A stretch of 15,945 bases of DNA from positions 1 through 15,945 of the forward strand of contig JAVCCI010000009.1 in NCBI GenBank assembly GCA_030765555.1, written 5' to 3'. Source of the DNA: Candidatus Kappaea frigidicola. Its GTDB lineage: Bacteria > Omnitrophota > Gorgyraeia > JAGLLT01. The stretch's first letter is position 1, and each line of letters begins with the position of its first letter. The notes beneath the pieces were generated by a model. That model made no database searches, had not been told where the DNA came from, and was given only the letters and a program-made list of their open reading frames with translations. Shown piece by piece: positions 1-7,238 of this stretch. The translations under genes were made by a program, and so were the position numbers.

Positions 1-123
1 ATGCTTTATGCCTCTAAAAAGCTAGGAGCCAAAGAAGCAAAGTTAATCATGTATAATACGAGCGCAGACACCACTAATGATTTTCACTCAGTAGTAGGTT
101 ACGCCGGAATAGGAGTTTCTTAA
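1..123 (+). CDS. MEMO1/AmmeMemoRadiSam system protein B, C-terminal end (partial)
   Basis: This is the last 40 codons of a gene that begins before the window; frame 1 is open from base 1 to a TAA at 121-123. The tail contains SADTTNDFHSVVGYAGIGVS. That resembles the C-terminus of the MEMO1 family (AmmeMemoRadiSam system protein B), where a 'TSGD...SVVGYA' segment closes the domain. The family is related to class III extradiol dioxygenases and in bacteria usually neighbours an AMMECR1-domain gene and a radical SAM gene. Those partners would lie upstream and cannot be seen here. The ATG at base 1 is probably internal, because the family is about 260-300 residues long. The assignment rests on this short tail only. 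rmuC starts four bases after the stop. Confidence 0.6.
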   Translation: MLYASKKLGAKEAKLIMYNTSADTTNDFHSVVGYAGIGVS

Positions 124-127
124 AATT

Positions 128-1303
128 ATGCCCACGATAGATTTCATTCATCTACTTGCTGTCTTTATAATAGGCGGATTATTATTTTCGTTTGGCTTTG
201 CATTCATCAATAGAAAAAGTCAAAAGCAGAAAGATAAGGAATCAGATTATCTTCTAGATAAAGTCAAGGGAGCCTTTAGCGACCTATCAATGAATGCTTT
301 ATCGAAATCAACTGAACAGCTCATTGAACTGGCTAAAGCCAAGCTAGAAACCGAGAGACAAATAGGATCTAAAGAACTTGATTCCAAGAAAAGTCTTATA
401 GATCAGGAATTAAAAAACCTTAATAAACAGCTGGAAGATGTTTCTAAACTTGTCTGTGATCTCGAAAAAGACAGAGTAGATAAATTTGGTCAATTAAGTA
501 AAGTCCTTGAAGGTGTAAGCCAGCAGAACAGGGACTTAAATGCGGTCACCACTGACTTAAAACAAGCCCTTTCAAGCACAAAAGCCAGAGGGCAGTGGGG
601 CGAACGCATGGCCGAAGATGTCCTGCGCATGGCAGGTCTGGTTGAAAATATTAATTATCTAAAGCAAAAAACCCTCACGAATAATAATCTGCGGCCCGAT
701 TTTACCTTTCTGCTGCCTAACGAATTAAAGCTTAATATGGATGTAAAATTTCCACTTAATAATTATATGAAATACATTGAAGCCGAAGCAGAAACTGATA
801 AAAATATGTTTTGCAGTAAGTTTCTCCAAGATGTCAAAGCCAGAGTCAAAGAAGTAACTTCTAAGGATTATATTGACCCGGAGGAAAACACAGTTGATTA
901 CGCTTTATTGTTTATTCCTAATGAACAAATATATGTTTTTATAAACGAAATGGATAGAACAATTATAGATGAGGCTATCAAAAACAGAATCATCATCTGC
1001 TCACCTGCAACTCTCTTTGCGGTCTTGGCAATCATCAGGCATGCAATTGATAACTTTGCCCTAGAGAAAACTTCAAACGAAATCTTAACATTATTAAACA
1101 CATTTAAGAAACAATGGCAATTATTTATAGATAAATTCGATAAATTAGGCAGCAAAATTAAGGAGGCTCAATCGGAATATGATGTCCTGACTACAACTCG
1201 CGCGCGGCAATTAGAAAGACCCTTGAATAAAATTGAGAATTTAAGGAATCAAAAACAACTACCTTCAAAAATTAAGAAGGAAGACGATATTCAACATAAT
1301 TGA
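128..1303 (+). CDS. rmuC: DNA recombination protein RmuC family
   Basis: The product is a 391-residue RmuC-family protein. RmuC proteins are membrane-anchored and carry a nuclease-like fold; E. coli rmuC affects recombination at inverted repeats, but the biochemical role is poorly defined. A hydrophobic segment at about residues 6-28 should anchor the N-terminus. A long charged region at about 80-150 is probably coiled coil. The RmuC domain follows, with the typical KARGQWGERMAEDVL at about 152-166, LRPDFTFLLP at about 188-197 and an MDVKFPLNNY segment just after. The length fits the short form of the family. The ATG start lies four bases after the preceding stop, suggesting co-transcription. 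The C-terminal tail after about 360 is basic and variable. Confidence 0.9.
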   Translation: MPTIDFIHLLAVFIIGGLLFSFGFAFINRKSQKQKDKESDYLLDKVKGAFSDLSMNALSKSTEQLIELAKAKLETERQIGSKELDSKKSLIDQELKNLNKQLEDVSKLVCDLEKDRVDKFGQLSKVLEGVSQQNRDLNAVTTDLKQALSSTKARGQWGERMAEDVLRMAGLVENINYLKQKTLTNNNLRPDFTFLLPNELKLNMDVKFPLNNYMKYIEAEAETDKNMFCSKFLQDVKARVKEVTSKDYIDPEENTVDYALLFIPNEQIYVFINEMDRTIIDEAIKNRIIICSPATLFAVLAIIRHAIDNFALEKTSNEILTLLNTFKKQWQLFIDKFDKLGSKIKEAQSEYDVLTTTRARQLERPLNKIENLRNQKQLPSKIKKEDDIQHN

Positions 1304-1313
1304 GCAAATATAC

Positions 1314-1342
1314 TTTACATAACTTTAAGGTTATGCTATAGT
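1314..1342 (+). promoter_or_regulatory. Candidate sigma-70 promoter with inverted repeat in the spacer
   Basis: TTTACA at 1314-1319 and TATAGT at 1337-1342 are separated by 17 bases, a good match to a sigma-70 type promoter. An inverted repeat, CATAAC (1318-1323) and GTTATG (1330-1335), fills most of the spacer and could be an operator. Transcription would be expected to start at about 1349-1350, at the GTG start codon of the next gene, so the mRNA could be leaderless. This is a sequence match only, in an AT-rich gap where chance matches are common. Confidence 0.4.
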
Positions 1343-1349
1343 TAGGCTT

Positions 1350-2339
1350 GTGAAAAAAAAATTAGTATTTTTATCTCGAGTATTAGTCACGATTATCCTT
1401 ATGTCAATATTATGGTTCTTTCTTAAGGATAACGTTAATGAACTTCTGATCACTTTAAAAGCTGCCAATAAAAACCTGCTCCTATTCGGATTTGCACTTT
1501 TCTGTCTTAATATAGTTCTTTTGGCAATCAGATTAATATATGTTCTTAAAACACAAAATATAAAATTAACTCTTAAAGAATCAGTGATTATCAATTTTAT
1601 CGGTTTTTTCTTTAATAGTTTTTTACCAACAGCAGTAGGGGGAGATATAGCCAGAGGTTATTACGTCTCTGAAAAGTATAGAGATAAAAAACTCGAATGC
1701 TACACCGCCGTCATTGCCGATAGAACAATAGGCTTAATTTCAATTGCTTTCATTGCTATCATAGCTCTTTTCTTTGTAAAATCTGATCTAATTAGCTTTA
1801 AGATTCGTCTGATAATCATGTCGATTTTTACAGCATCTATATTTTTTATAATATTCTCTCTAAATAAAAAGTTGACCGCAAGGCTTGGAATACTGATTAA
1901 AATAGTTAAATTTTTTAAATTAGAAGAATCTGCTGGGCGCATATATAAAGTTTTAAACGATTTCAGGCACTTCAAAAGAGAAAGTTCATTTGTTTTCTTG
2001 GTTGCTTTTTGCGGTCAAACGCTTATGATTACCGTAGCCTTTATAATTGCCAAAAGTCTCAATATGGATTTGCCTTATGTAGTATTTTTGCTCTTTATGC
2101 CTATTGTCAGCATAGCCAGCATGATTCCTTCTTTGGGTGGAACAGGACCCAGAGAAGGAGCCTTTGTTCTTCTTTTTGGGGGCATAGCTTCCGAGGTAGA
2201 AGCTGGAGCCTTAGCTCTTATGTGGTTAACTTATTTTATATCCCTAAGTATGATCGGGGGCATTATATATTTACTCAGCGGATATCATAAATTTAGTATT
2301 TCTGAAATTGAAGAAATGGAGGTGAATTATGATAGATAA
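1350..2339 (+). CDS. Lysylphosphatidylglycerol synthase TM region/UPF0104 (flippase-like) membrane protein
   Basis: This is a 329-residue multi-pass membrane protein of the UPF0104 / LPG-synthase transmembrane family (YbhN and AglD relatives), with about eight hydrophobic segments. Two family signatures are clear: FLPTAVGGDIARGYY at residues 91-105 and GGTGPREGAFVLLFGG at about 263-278. Members are integral membrane proteins proposed to move or modify lipid-linked substrates, and the substrate here cannot be predicted. There is no catalytic lysyltransferase domain, so it should not be called MprF. The GTG start at 1350 gives the usual MKKK-plus-hydrophobic N-terminus. No well-placed Shine-Dalgarno sequence precedes it. 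The 3' end overlaps the next gene by 11 bases. Confidence 0.85.
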   Translation: MKKKLVFLSRVLVTIILMSILWFFLKDNVNELLITLKAANKNLLLFGFALFCLNIVLLAIRLIYVLKTQNIKLTLKESVIINFIGFFFNSFLPTAVGGDIARGYYVSEKYRDKKLECYTAVIADRTIGLISIAFIAIIALFFVKSDLISFKIRLIIMSIFTASIFFIIFSLNKKLTARLGILIKIVKFFKLEESAGRIYKVLNDFRHFKRESSFVFLVAFCGQTLMITVAFIIAKSLNMDLPYVVFLLFMPIVSIASMIPSLGGTGPREGAFVLLFGGIASEVEAGALALMWLTYFISLSMIGGIIYLLSGYHKFSISEIEEMEVNYDR

Positions 2340-2505
2340 AAAACTTTTAGACATTTTAGCCTGTCCAATATGCAAAAAGAAACTAAATGAAAGCAACAAT
2401 AAGCTTATCTGTGAGGCTTGCAATAGGCAATATTTAATTACAGATGACATACCTGTACTTTTAAATAACCCGGAGCAGATAACAACTGACTCAATGGAGA
2501 AATAA
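2329..2505 (+). CDS. Trm112-like/UPF0434 zinc-ribbon protein
   Basis: This is a 58-residue protein starting MIDKKLLDILACPICKKKL. Four cysteines, C12 and C15 (CPIC) and C28 and C31 (CEAC), form a zinc ribbon, and YLITDDIPVLL follows. This is the bacterial Trm112-like family (YcaR in E. coli). Eukaryotic and archaeal Trm112 activates methyltransferases; the bacterial role is unclear. A strong Shine-Dalgarno, GGAGGTG at 2319-2325, precedes the ATG and lies inside the end of the upstream membrane-protein gene, which this gene overlaps by 11 bases. aroQ starts one base after the stop. Confidence 0.85.
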   Translation: MIDKKLLDILACPICKKKLNESNNKLICEACNRQYLITDDIPVLLNNPEQITTDSMEK

Positions 2506-2506
2506 C

Positions 2507-2944
2507 ATGACTAAAGTACTTCTTATTCACGGACCAAATCTAAATTTATTAGGACAAAGAGAACCTGAAGTTTATGGCAAGGCTACTATTGAAGAAATAA
2601 ACCAGGAAGCCATTAAAGAAGCTGAAATAGAAGGAATCTCCATAGAAATCATGCAATCAAATCATGAAGGAGAAATTGTAGATATAATAGGCAAGGCAAA
2701 AGATAACTTTGAAGGCATAATCATCAACCCCGCTGCATACACACATACCAGCGTAGCTATACGAGATGCCATATCAGCTGCTGGTATCCCCGCAATAGAG
2801 GTTCATCTTTCAAACATTTACGCCAGAGAAGAATTTAGACATACTTCTCTTATAGCACCTGTAGCCCTCGGTCAGATATCTGGCTTTGGAAAGTATAGCT
2901 ATATATTAGCCGTAAAAGCAATAGCAAAAACTCTCAAGAAATAA
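2507..2944 (+). CDS. aroQ: 3-dehydroquinate dehydratase, type II
   Basis: AroQ removes water from 3-dehydroquinate to give 3-dehydroshikimate, the third step of the shikimate pathway, in the cytoplasm. At 145 residues it has the normal length of the type II dodecameric enzyme. The lid motif LLGQREPEVYG carries R18 and the catalytic Y23. INPAAYTHTSVAIRDA includes N74, and EVHLSNIYAREEFRH includes H100. All the residues expected for activity are present. The ATG follows the preceding stop by one base and has GGAG at about 2494 as a ribosome site inside the upstream gene. The order aroQ, Xaa-Pro peptidase, efp, accB, accC is conserved in many bacteria and supports the call. Confidence 0.96.
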   Translation: MTKVLLIHGPNLNLLGQREPEVYGKATIEEINQEAIKEAEIEGISIEIMQSNHEGEIVDIIGKAKDNFEGIIINPAAYTHTSVAIRDAISAAGIPAIEVHLSNIYAREEFRHTSLIAPVALGQISGFGKYSYILAVKAIAKTLKK

Positions 2945-2968
2945 ATACCTACAAGAAATCATAATGAA

Positions 2969-4045
2969 ATGAAGAAAAGTTTTGAATTTGCAAAACGAAT
3001 ACGAGCTTTAAAAAATCTCCTTTATAAAAATAATATAGAGGCAATGCTCTGCTTGAGTAGGGAGCATGTTTTTTATTTCACCGGTTATGACCAAGAAGAT
3101 GCCTATTTATTGCTAACACCAAAAGAAGACTATCTATTTACAGATTCACGCTATCAAGAGGAAGTAAAAAGTCTTAAGATGAACCTCAAAAAGATTATTT
3201 CATCTAGCTCCTTAATAGATTTATCTCAAATGATAAAAAAAAATAATTTTAAAACATTGGGGTTTGAAAAAAATTGTCTTAATTATCAGATGTATGCTTA
3301 TATCAAAAAACAGTTAGCCGGAGTAAGAATGAAACCTGCTACTAAATATATCAAGCTGCTAACCCTGATAAAAGATGCTCGAGAAATAAAAGCTATTTCA
3401 AAGGCCTGCGACATAGTCAATATCACACTTAATCAAATAAAGAAAATTAACCTAATCGGAAAAACAGAAAAAGAGCTAGCTGCTTATCTAAAATATCATA
3501 TTTCAAAATTGGGTTTCGAGACAGCAAATTACGAACCAATTGTAGCCTCTGGAAGCAGAAGCGCCTTGCCGCATGCTAAAACGACTAACTATAAACTAAA
3601 AAAGACGTCTAATTTTCTAATTGATTTAGGTGCAAAGGTTTACGGTTACAATTCAGACTTGACAAGAGTATATTCATTCAGTAAAATGAAGGCTGAGTAT
3701 AAAAGAATTTATATTATAGTAAAAGAGGCTCAAGAAACTGCTATACATAGTATAAAGCCAGGAATAAAAGCGTCACTTATTGATAAAGCAGCTCGCGATG
3801 TAATCGCAAAATACGGATATGCTAAGAATTTTATTCACACCACGGGACATGGTCTCGGGCTTCATATACACGAAGCACCAACTATTAGTCCTAAAAGTGA
3901 CGAGTATCTCGAATCGGGAATGGTTTTTACCGTCGAACCTGGTATATACTTAGCTGATAAATTCGGTATACGCATTGAAGATGTTGTAGTAGTAACCCAG
4001 AAAGGATATAAAGTTCTCAGCCATGATATCACCCACGCAGTTTAA
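2969..4045 (+). CDS. Xaa-Pro aminopeptidase (M24 family metallopeptidase)
   Basis: This is a 358-residue cytoplasmic peptidase of the M24B family, expected to cut the first residue from peptides with proline in position two. The N-terminal creatinase-like domain covers about residues 1-125 and the pita-bread catalytic domain about 130-358. All five metal ligands can be placed: D219 and D230 (LIDLGAKVYGYNSD), H294 (TGHGLGLHIHEAP), E323 (TVEPGIY) and E337 (IRIEDVVVV). The first ATG upstream, at 2963, hits a stop at once, so 2969 is the start; the ribosome site is weak. The gene overlaps efp by 23 bases, which suggests translational coupling. PepQ-type prolidase is the alternative, but the pairing with efp favours aminopeptidase. 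Confidence 0.9.
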   Translation: MKKSFEFAKRIRALKNLLYKNNIEAMLCLSREHVFYFTGYDQEDAYLLLTPKEDYLFTDSRYQEEVKSLKMNLKKIISSSSLIDLSQMIKKNNFKTLGFEKNCLNYQMYAYIKKQLAGVRMKPATKYIKLLTLIKDAREIKAISKACDIVNITLNQIKKINLIGKTEKELAAYLKYHISKLGFETANYEPIVASGSRSALPHAKTTNYKLKKTSNFLIDLGAKVYGYNSDLTRVYSFSKMKAEYKRIYIIVKEAQETAIHSIKPGIKASLIDKAARDVIAKYGYAKNFIHTTGHGLGLHIHEAPTISPKSDEYLESGMVFTVEPGIYLADKFGIRIEDVVVVTQKGYKVLSHDITHAV

Positions 4046-4586
4046 AGCAGGAATTGTTATTAAATATAATAATAGACTTTATACAATTCTCAGCTATCAA
4101 CATGTTAAGCCTGGCAAAGGACCCGCATATTACCGCACCAAGTTAAAGGGTCTAGACAATGATGCAGTTATTGAAAATACTTTTAGATCAGATGAGAAAA
4201 TTGAAACAGCTTTTATCGATGAAAAGAAACTAACGTATTTATATTCAGATGGTGATATGTATCATTTTATGGATCAGGAATCATACGAACAGGTACCTTT
4301 AAGTAAAGACATGTGCCAAAATATTGCTGATTTCATGCCTGAAGAAACAGAAATAACTGCATCTATTGCAAATAATAAAATAATCTCAGTAAGTCTTCCT
4401 AATTTTGTAAACTTGAGTGTTGCCAAAGCAGAACCAGGAGCTAGGGGAGATACTGCAAAAAGCACAGCTTCAAAAAACGTAACCGTAGAAACCGGCGCCA
4501 ATATCATGGTACCTAATTTTATCAATGAAGGTGATAAAATACGCATAGATACCCGAACTAGTGAATATGCCGGAAAAGCCAAATGA
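4023..4586 (+). CDS. efp: Translation elongation factor P
   Basis: EF-P binds between the P and E sites of the ribosome and relieves stalling at consecutive prolines. The protein has 187 residues and three beta-barrel domains, the usual size. It opens MISPTQFKAGIVIKYNNRLY and closes with the signature FINEGDKIRIDTRTSEY. The loop that reaches the P-site tRNA reads HVKPGKGPAYYR, with the tip lysine at K32, the position that is beta-lysylated in E. coli. Proline follows the second glycine, giving PGKGP (see findings). No epmA, epmB or rhamnosyltransferase gene is in the window. The ATG at 4023 matches the family N-terminus exactly, so the 23-base overlap with the upstream peptidase gene is real. 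Confidence 0.97.
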   Translation: MISPTQFKAGIVIKYNNRLYTILSYQHVKPGKGPAYYRTKLKGLDNDAVIENTFRSDEKIETAFIDEKKLTYLYSDGDMYHFMDQESYEQVPLSKDMCQNIADFMPEETEITASIANNKIISVSLPNFVNLSVAKAEPGARGDTAKSTASKNVTVETGANIMVPNFINEGDKIRIDTRTSEYAGKAK

Positions 4587-4595
4587 GGTAAAGAT

Positions 4596-5054
4596 ATGAA
4601 TCTTAAAGAAATAGAAGAAATGATAAAGCTTATGAATGAAAATAAGCTAGAGGAAATTGAAATTGAAAAAAACGGCTTGAAGGTAAGGCTCAAAAAAGAA
4701 GATAATCAGATAAAACAGGTTATCCAAGATACAGCCGTAAATTACCAGCCTGCTCAAGGCTCAAATCAGACAGCCCAAGAAGCTGCCAAAGAACAAGAGC
4801 CTTTGAGAAAATTGATTGAAATAAAAGCACCAATGGTTGGTACGTTTTACAGAGCTCCAGCCCCAGACGCAGAACCTTTTATTGAAATAGGCCAGGAGAT
4901 CAAAGAAGAAGACACGCTTTGCATCATTGAAGCCATGAAGCTAATGAATGAAATTAAATGTGAAACTGCGGGCAGGGTAGTAGAAATATTAGTTGAAAGT
5001 GGTCACCCTGTAGAATTTGGTCAAACCATTATACTTTTGGAGCCGATTGCATAA
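4596..5054 (+). CDS. accB: Acetyl-CoA carboxylase biotin carboxyl carrier protein
   Basis: AccB carries the biotin that moves CO2 from biotin carboxylase to the carboxyltransferase in the first step of fatty-acid synthesis. The protein has 152 residues. The N-terminal part, about 1-35, is charged and helical. A Gln/Ala-rich linker at about 45-68 leads to the biotinyl domain at about 73-152. EAMKLMNEI places the biotinylated lysine at K115, and APMVGTFYRAPAPDAEPF contains the 'thumb' loop typical of true AccB proteins. GAGG overlapping the end of efp provides the ribosome site, and the start is nine bases after the efp stop. accC follows with a two-base gap. accA and accD are not in the window. 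Confidence 0.97.
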   Translation: MNLKEIEEMIKLMNENKLEEIEIEKNGLKVRLKKEDNQIKQVIQDTAVNYQPAQGSNQTAQEAAKEQEPLRKLIEIKAPMVGTFYRAPAPDAEPFIEIGQEIKEEDTLCIIEAMKLMNEIKCETAGRVVEILVESGHPVEFGQTIILLEPIA

Positions 5055-5056
5055 TT

Positions 5057-6406
5057 ATGTTTTCAAAAATATTAGTAGCCAATCGTGGTGAAATTGCCCT
5101 TAGAATAATCAGGGCTTGCAAAGAAATGGATATCCGCACTGTAGTAGTTTATTCAGATGTTGATATCAATTCATTGCCAGTTCAACTAGCAGACGAAGCC
5201 ATTTGCATAGGATCCCATGAACCCCACAACAGCTATCTCAACATACCTGCAATTATAAGTGCTGCTGAAATAACAGATGTAGAAGCAATACATCCGGGAT
5301 ATGGATTCCTAGCTGAAAATGCTCACTTTGCTGAAGTATGTGAATCATGTCAAATTAAGTTCATAGGACCTACTCCAGATTCAATAAGGAAAATGGGGAA
5401 TAAATTAAACGCCAAAATAACCATGAAGAAAAATGACGTTCCCGTTATACCTGGAAGCCTTTTACCTATAAAAAATAAAGATGAGGCTCTAAAAGTAGCT
5501 AATCAAATTAAATATCCAGTAATCATCAAAGCTTCAGCTGGCGGTGGCGGCAAAGGCATGAGAGTTGCTCATAACGATGTTCGACTTACAAATGCCGTGG
5601 CAACAGCTCAAGCGGAGGCTGAGAAGAATTTTGGAAACCCAGAAATATATATAGAAAAATATTTTGAGCTCCCTCGGCATATAGAAATTCAAATAATGGC
5701 TGATAATCATGGAAATGTTATCCATTTAGGAGAAAGAGATTGTACTATTCAGAGACGACATCAAAAATTACTTGAAGAAGCGCCATCTCCAGCTATAAAC
5801 AAAAAGATCAGAAAAAAGATGGGGGATACTGCAGTAAAAGCTACTAAGGCTGTTAACTATTCTGGCGTTGGAACAATTGAATTTCTTTTAGATGAAAAAG
5901 ATAATTTCTATTTCATGGAAATGAATACCCGTATTCAAGTAGAACATACTATAACTGAAATGGTTACTGGAATCGATATTATTAAGGAGCAAATCAATAT
6001 TGCAGCCGGAAAAAAACTCTCAGTTTCACAAGACAAAGTAGAAATAAGAGGTCATGCAATTGAATGCCGCATAAATGCTGAGGATTTTAGAAATGGTTTT
6101 ATTCCTTCTCCTGGAAAAATAGAAGTCTATCATGCTCCTTCAGGTCCTGGAGTCAGACTAGATTCAGCAGCTTATCAAGGCTATGTAATTCCGCCTTACT
6201 ACGATTCAATGATAGCCAAGCTTATTACTTATGGAAAAAATAGGCAGGAAGCTATAGCTATAATGAAAAGAGCCCTAGATGAGTATTTTATTCACCCAAT
6301 AAAAACAACCGTTGATTTCCATAAAAAAGTTCTTAATAATCAAGAGTTTGTTAAGGGGCAGTATTATACAAACTTTGCCCAGAAATTGCTGGATACTACT
6401 GATTGA
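5057..6406 (+). CDS. accC: Acetyl-CoA carboxylase biotin carboxylase subunit
   Basis: AccC carboxylates biotin on AccB using ATP and bicarbonate. At 449 residues it has the standard length. The N-terminal domain starts FSKILVANRGEIALRIIRAC. The ATP-grasp domain carries the glycine-rich loop SAGGGGKGMR around residues 159-169. The active-site strand MEMNTRIQVEH supplies the conserved Glu, Asn and Arg, and the C-terminal domain contains GHAIECRINAED. After IQVEH the protein reads TITE where PVTE is more common, a conservative difference. The TGA stop is followed by about 200 bases of repeat-rich intergenic DNA, so this is probably the last gene of the aroQ-to-accC group. Confidence 0.97.
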   Translation: MFSKILVANRGEIALRIIRACKEMDIRTVVVYSDVDINSLPVQLADEAICIGSHEPHNSYLNIPAIISAAEITDVEAIHPGYGFLAENAHFAEVCESCQIKFIGPTPDSIRKMGNKLNAKITMKKNDVPVIPGSLLPIKNKDEALKVANQIKYPVIIKASAGGGGKGMRVAHNDVRLTNAVATAQAEAEKNFGNPEIYIEKYFELPRHIEIQIMADNHGNVIHLGERDCTIQRRHQKLLEEAPSPAINKKIRKKMGDTAVKATKAVNYSGVGTIEFLLDEKDNFYFMEMNTRIQVEHTITEMVTGIDIIKEQINIAAGKKLSVSQDKVEIRGHAIECRINAEDFRNGFIPSPGKIEVYHAPSGPGVRLDSAAYQGYVIPPYYDSMIAKLITYGKNRQEAIAIMKRALDEYFIHPIKTTVDFHKKVLNNQEFVKGQYYTNFAQKLLDTTD

Positions 6407-6410
6407 ACAC

Positions 6411-6540
6411 AGGATTAAGAATTAAGGATTAAGTTAGAAGCAAGAACTAAAAAACAATAATCAAACATCAAACAGTTTTTCTTGGCATAGTTTGGTTATT
6501 CGAATTTGATCATTGTTTCTGGTGACTTAATTCTTAAAGT
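6411..6540. repeat. Intergenic repeat element, copy 1 (MITE/REP-like, hairpin-forming)
   Basis: TTAAGAATTAAG at 6415-6426 is repeated as a perfect 12-base inverted copy, CTTAATTCTTAA, at 6526-6537, enclosing about 100 bases. Inside, 6456-6466 can pair with 6490-6500 over 11 positions (10 Watson-Crick and one G-T). The stretch 6489-6515 matches the reverse complement of 15651-15677 at 26 of 27 positions, and 6455-6468 matches the reverse complement of 15691-15704 exactly. A further partial arm, CTTAATTCTT, recurs at 6557-6566. There is no open reading frame of note. It sits between accC and the AmaP-like gene and may act as a transcription boundary. Confidence 0.7.
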
Positions 6541-6570
6541 GAGCGAATGCGAACGTCTTAATTCTTTAAC

Positions 6571-6585
6571 GTGTCTAATAGACAC
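6571..6585. promoter_or_regulatory. 15-base palindrome upstream of the AmaP-like gene
   Basis: GTGTCTA at 6571-6577 and TAGACAC at 6579-6585 form a perfect 7-base inverted repeat around a single A. It ends eight bases before the ribosome site GAGGAGG (6593-6599) of the next gene. As DNA it looks like an operator for a dimeric regulator. As RNA it could form a 5-base-pair hairpin with a TAATA loop. No regulator can be named. Confidence 0.45.
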
Positions 6586-6605
6586 ATTATATGAGGAGGC
6601 TTATA

Positions 6606-7205
6606 GTGAAAATTTTTACTGGTATCGTAATCTTCTTTTACACATTGGTTTTTGTGGCCGTTGGTAGCCTTGTAATTGCTTTCGCACTTGGATACATTAC
6701 ACCCCAAACAGTTAATGAGTTGCTCATACGTATACCAACAGATCTGAACATCAGAATGATTATCATTATGATAGGAGTCGGTATTATCGTTATTTCTCTT
6801 GCAATAATGCAGCTAGCCTTTGGCTCAGGCAAGCAGGAAAAGAGTATATCCTTTGAAAATCCTAATGGTCAAGTTACTGTATCATTATCTGCTATTGAAG
6901 ATTTTGTCAGAAGGCTAGGTAGGGAATTTAAAGAAATCCAAGACTTAAGACCTCTAGTGAAAGTAAAAAAGGGTAATCTAACAATTACTTGTAAGACATA
7001 TCTCTTGGAAGATCTTTCCATTCCTGAAATCACACAAAAAATACAGGATACAGTGAAAAATAGAGTTAATAAGCTTTTAGGCAACGCTGAAGAAGTAAAA
7101 GTGCTTATTGATGTTATTAAAATCGTTGAAAAGGGTAAGCGCTCCAAAAATAAAAACGAAGAAGAGGAAGCAACTGTTCCCTTCCAATATAAGTCAGAAG
7201 TATAA
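6606..7205 (+). CDS. AmaP-like (alkaline shock membrane anchor / Asp23-related) membrane protein
   Basis: This is a 199-residue protein with two membrane helices, at about residues 4-27 and 48-70. A cytoplasmic region containing GQVTVSLSAIEDFVRRLGREF follows, and the tail is charged (KGKRSKNKNEEEE). Helix hairpin plus an Asp23-like domain is the layout of AmaP, which in Firmicutes anchors the envelope-stress protein Asp23 at the membrane. An upstream in-frame ATG at 6591 is unlikely to be the start, because the Shine-Dalgarno GAGGAGG (6593-6599) overlaps it. GTG at 6606 lies six bases after that site and gives MKIFTGIVIFF. No asp23 gene is nearby. The palindrome at 6571-6585 may control it. 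The family call comes from layout and motif resemblance and is moderately sure. Confidence 0.7.
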   Translation: MKIFTGIVIFFYTLVFVAVGSLVIAFALGYITPQTVNELLIRIPTDLNIRMIIIMIGVGIIVISLAIMQLAFGSGKQEKSISFENPNGQVTVSLSAIEDFVRRLGREFKEIQDLRPLVKVKKGNLTITCKTYLLEDLSIPEITQKIQDTVKNRVNKLLGNAEEVKVLIDVIKIVEKGKRSKNKNEEEEATVPFQYKSEV

Positions 7206-7238
7206 TTTTTCAACTTAATATGTAGAAAGGGTTTCATC

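Noticed and set aside
2009..2290. 93-codon open frame on the + strand inside the UPF0104 gene
   Set aside because: It lies wholly within a well-supported membrane-protein gene in another frame, has no family motif and no ribosome site of its own.
4274..4693. 139-codon minus-strand open frame across efp and accB
   Set aside because: It is antisense to two unmistakable conserved genes, and its Ser/Ile/Leu-rich composition is typical of a reverse-frame shadow.
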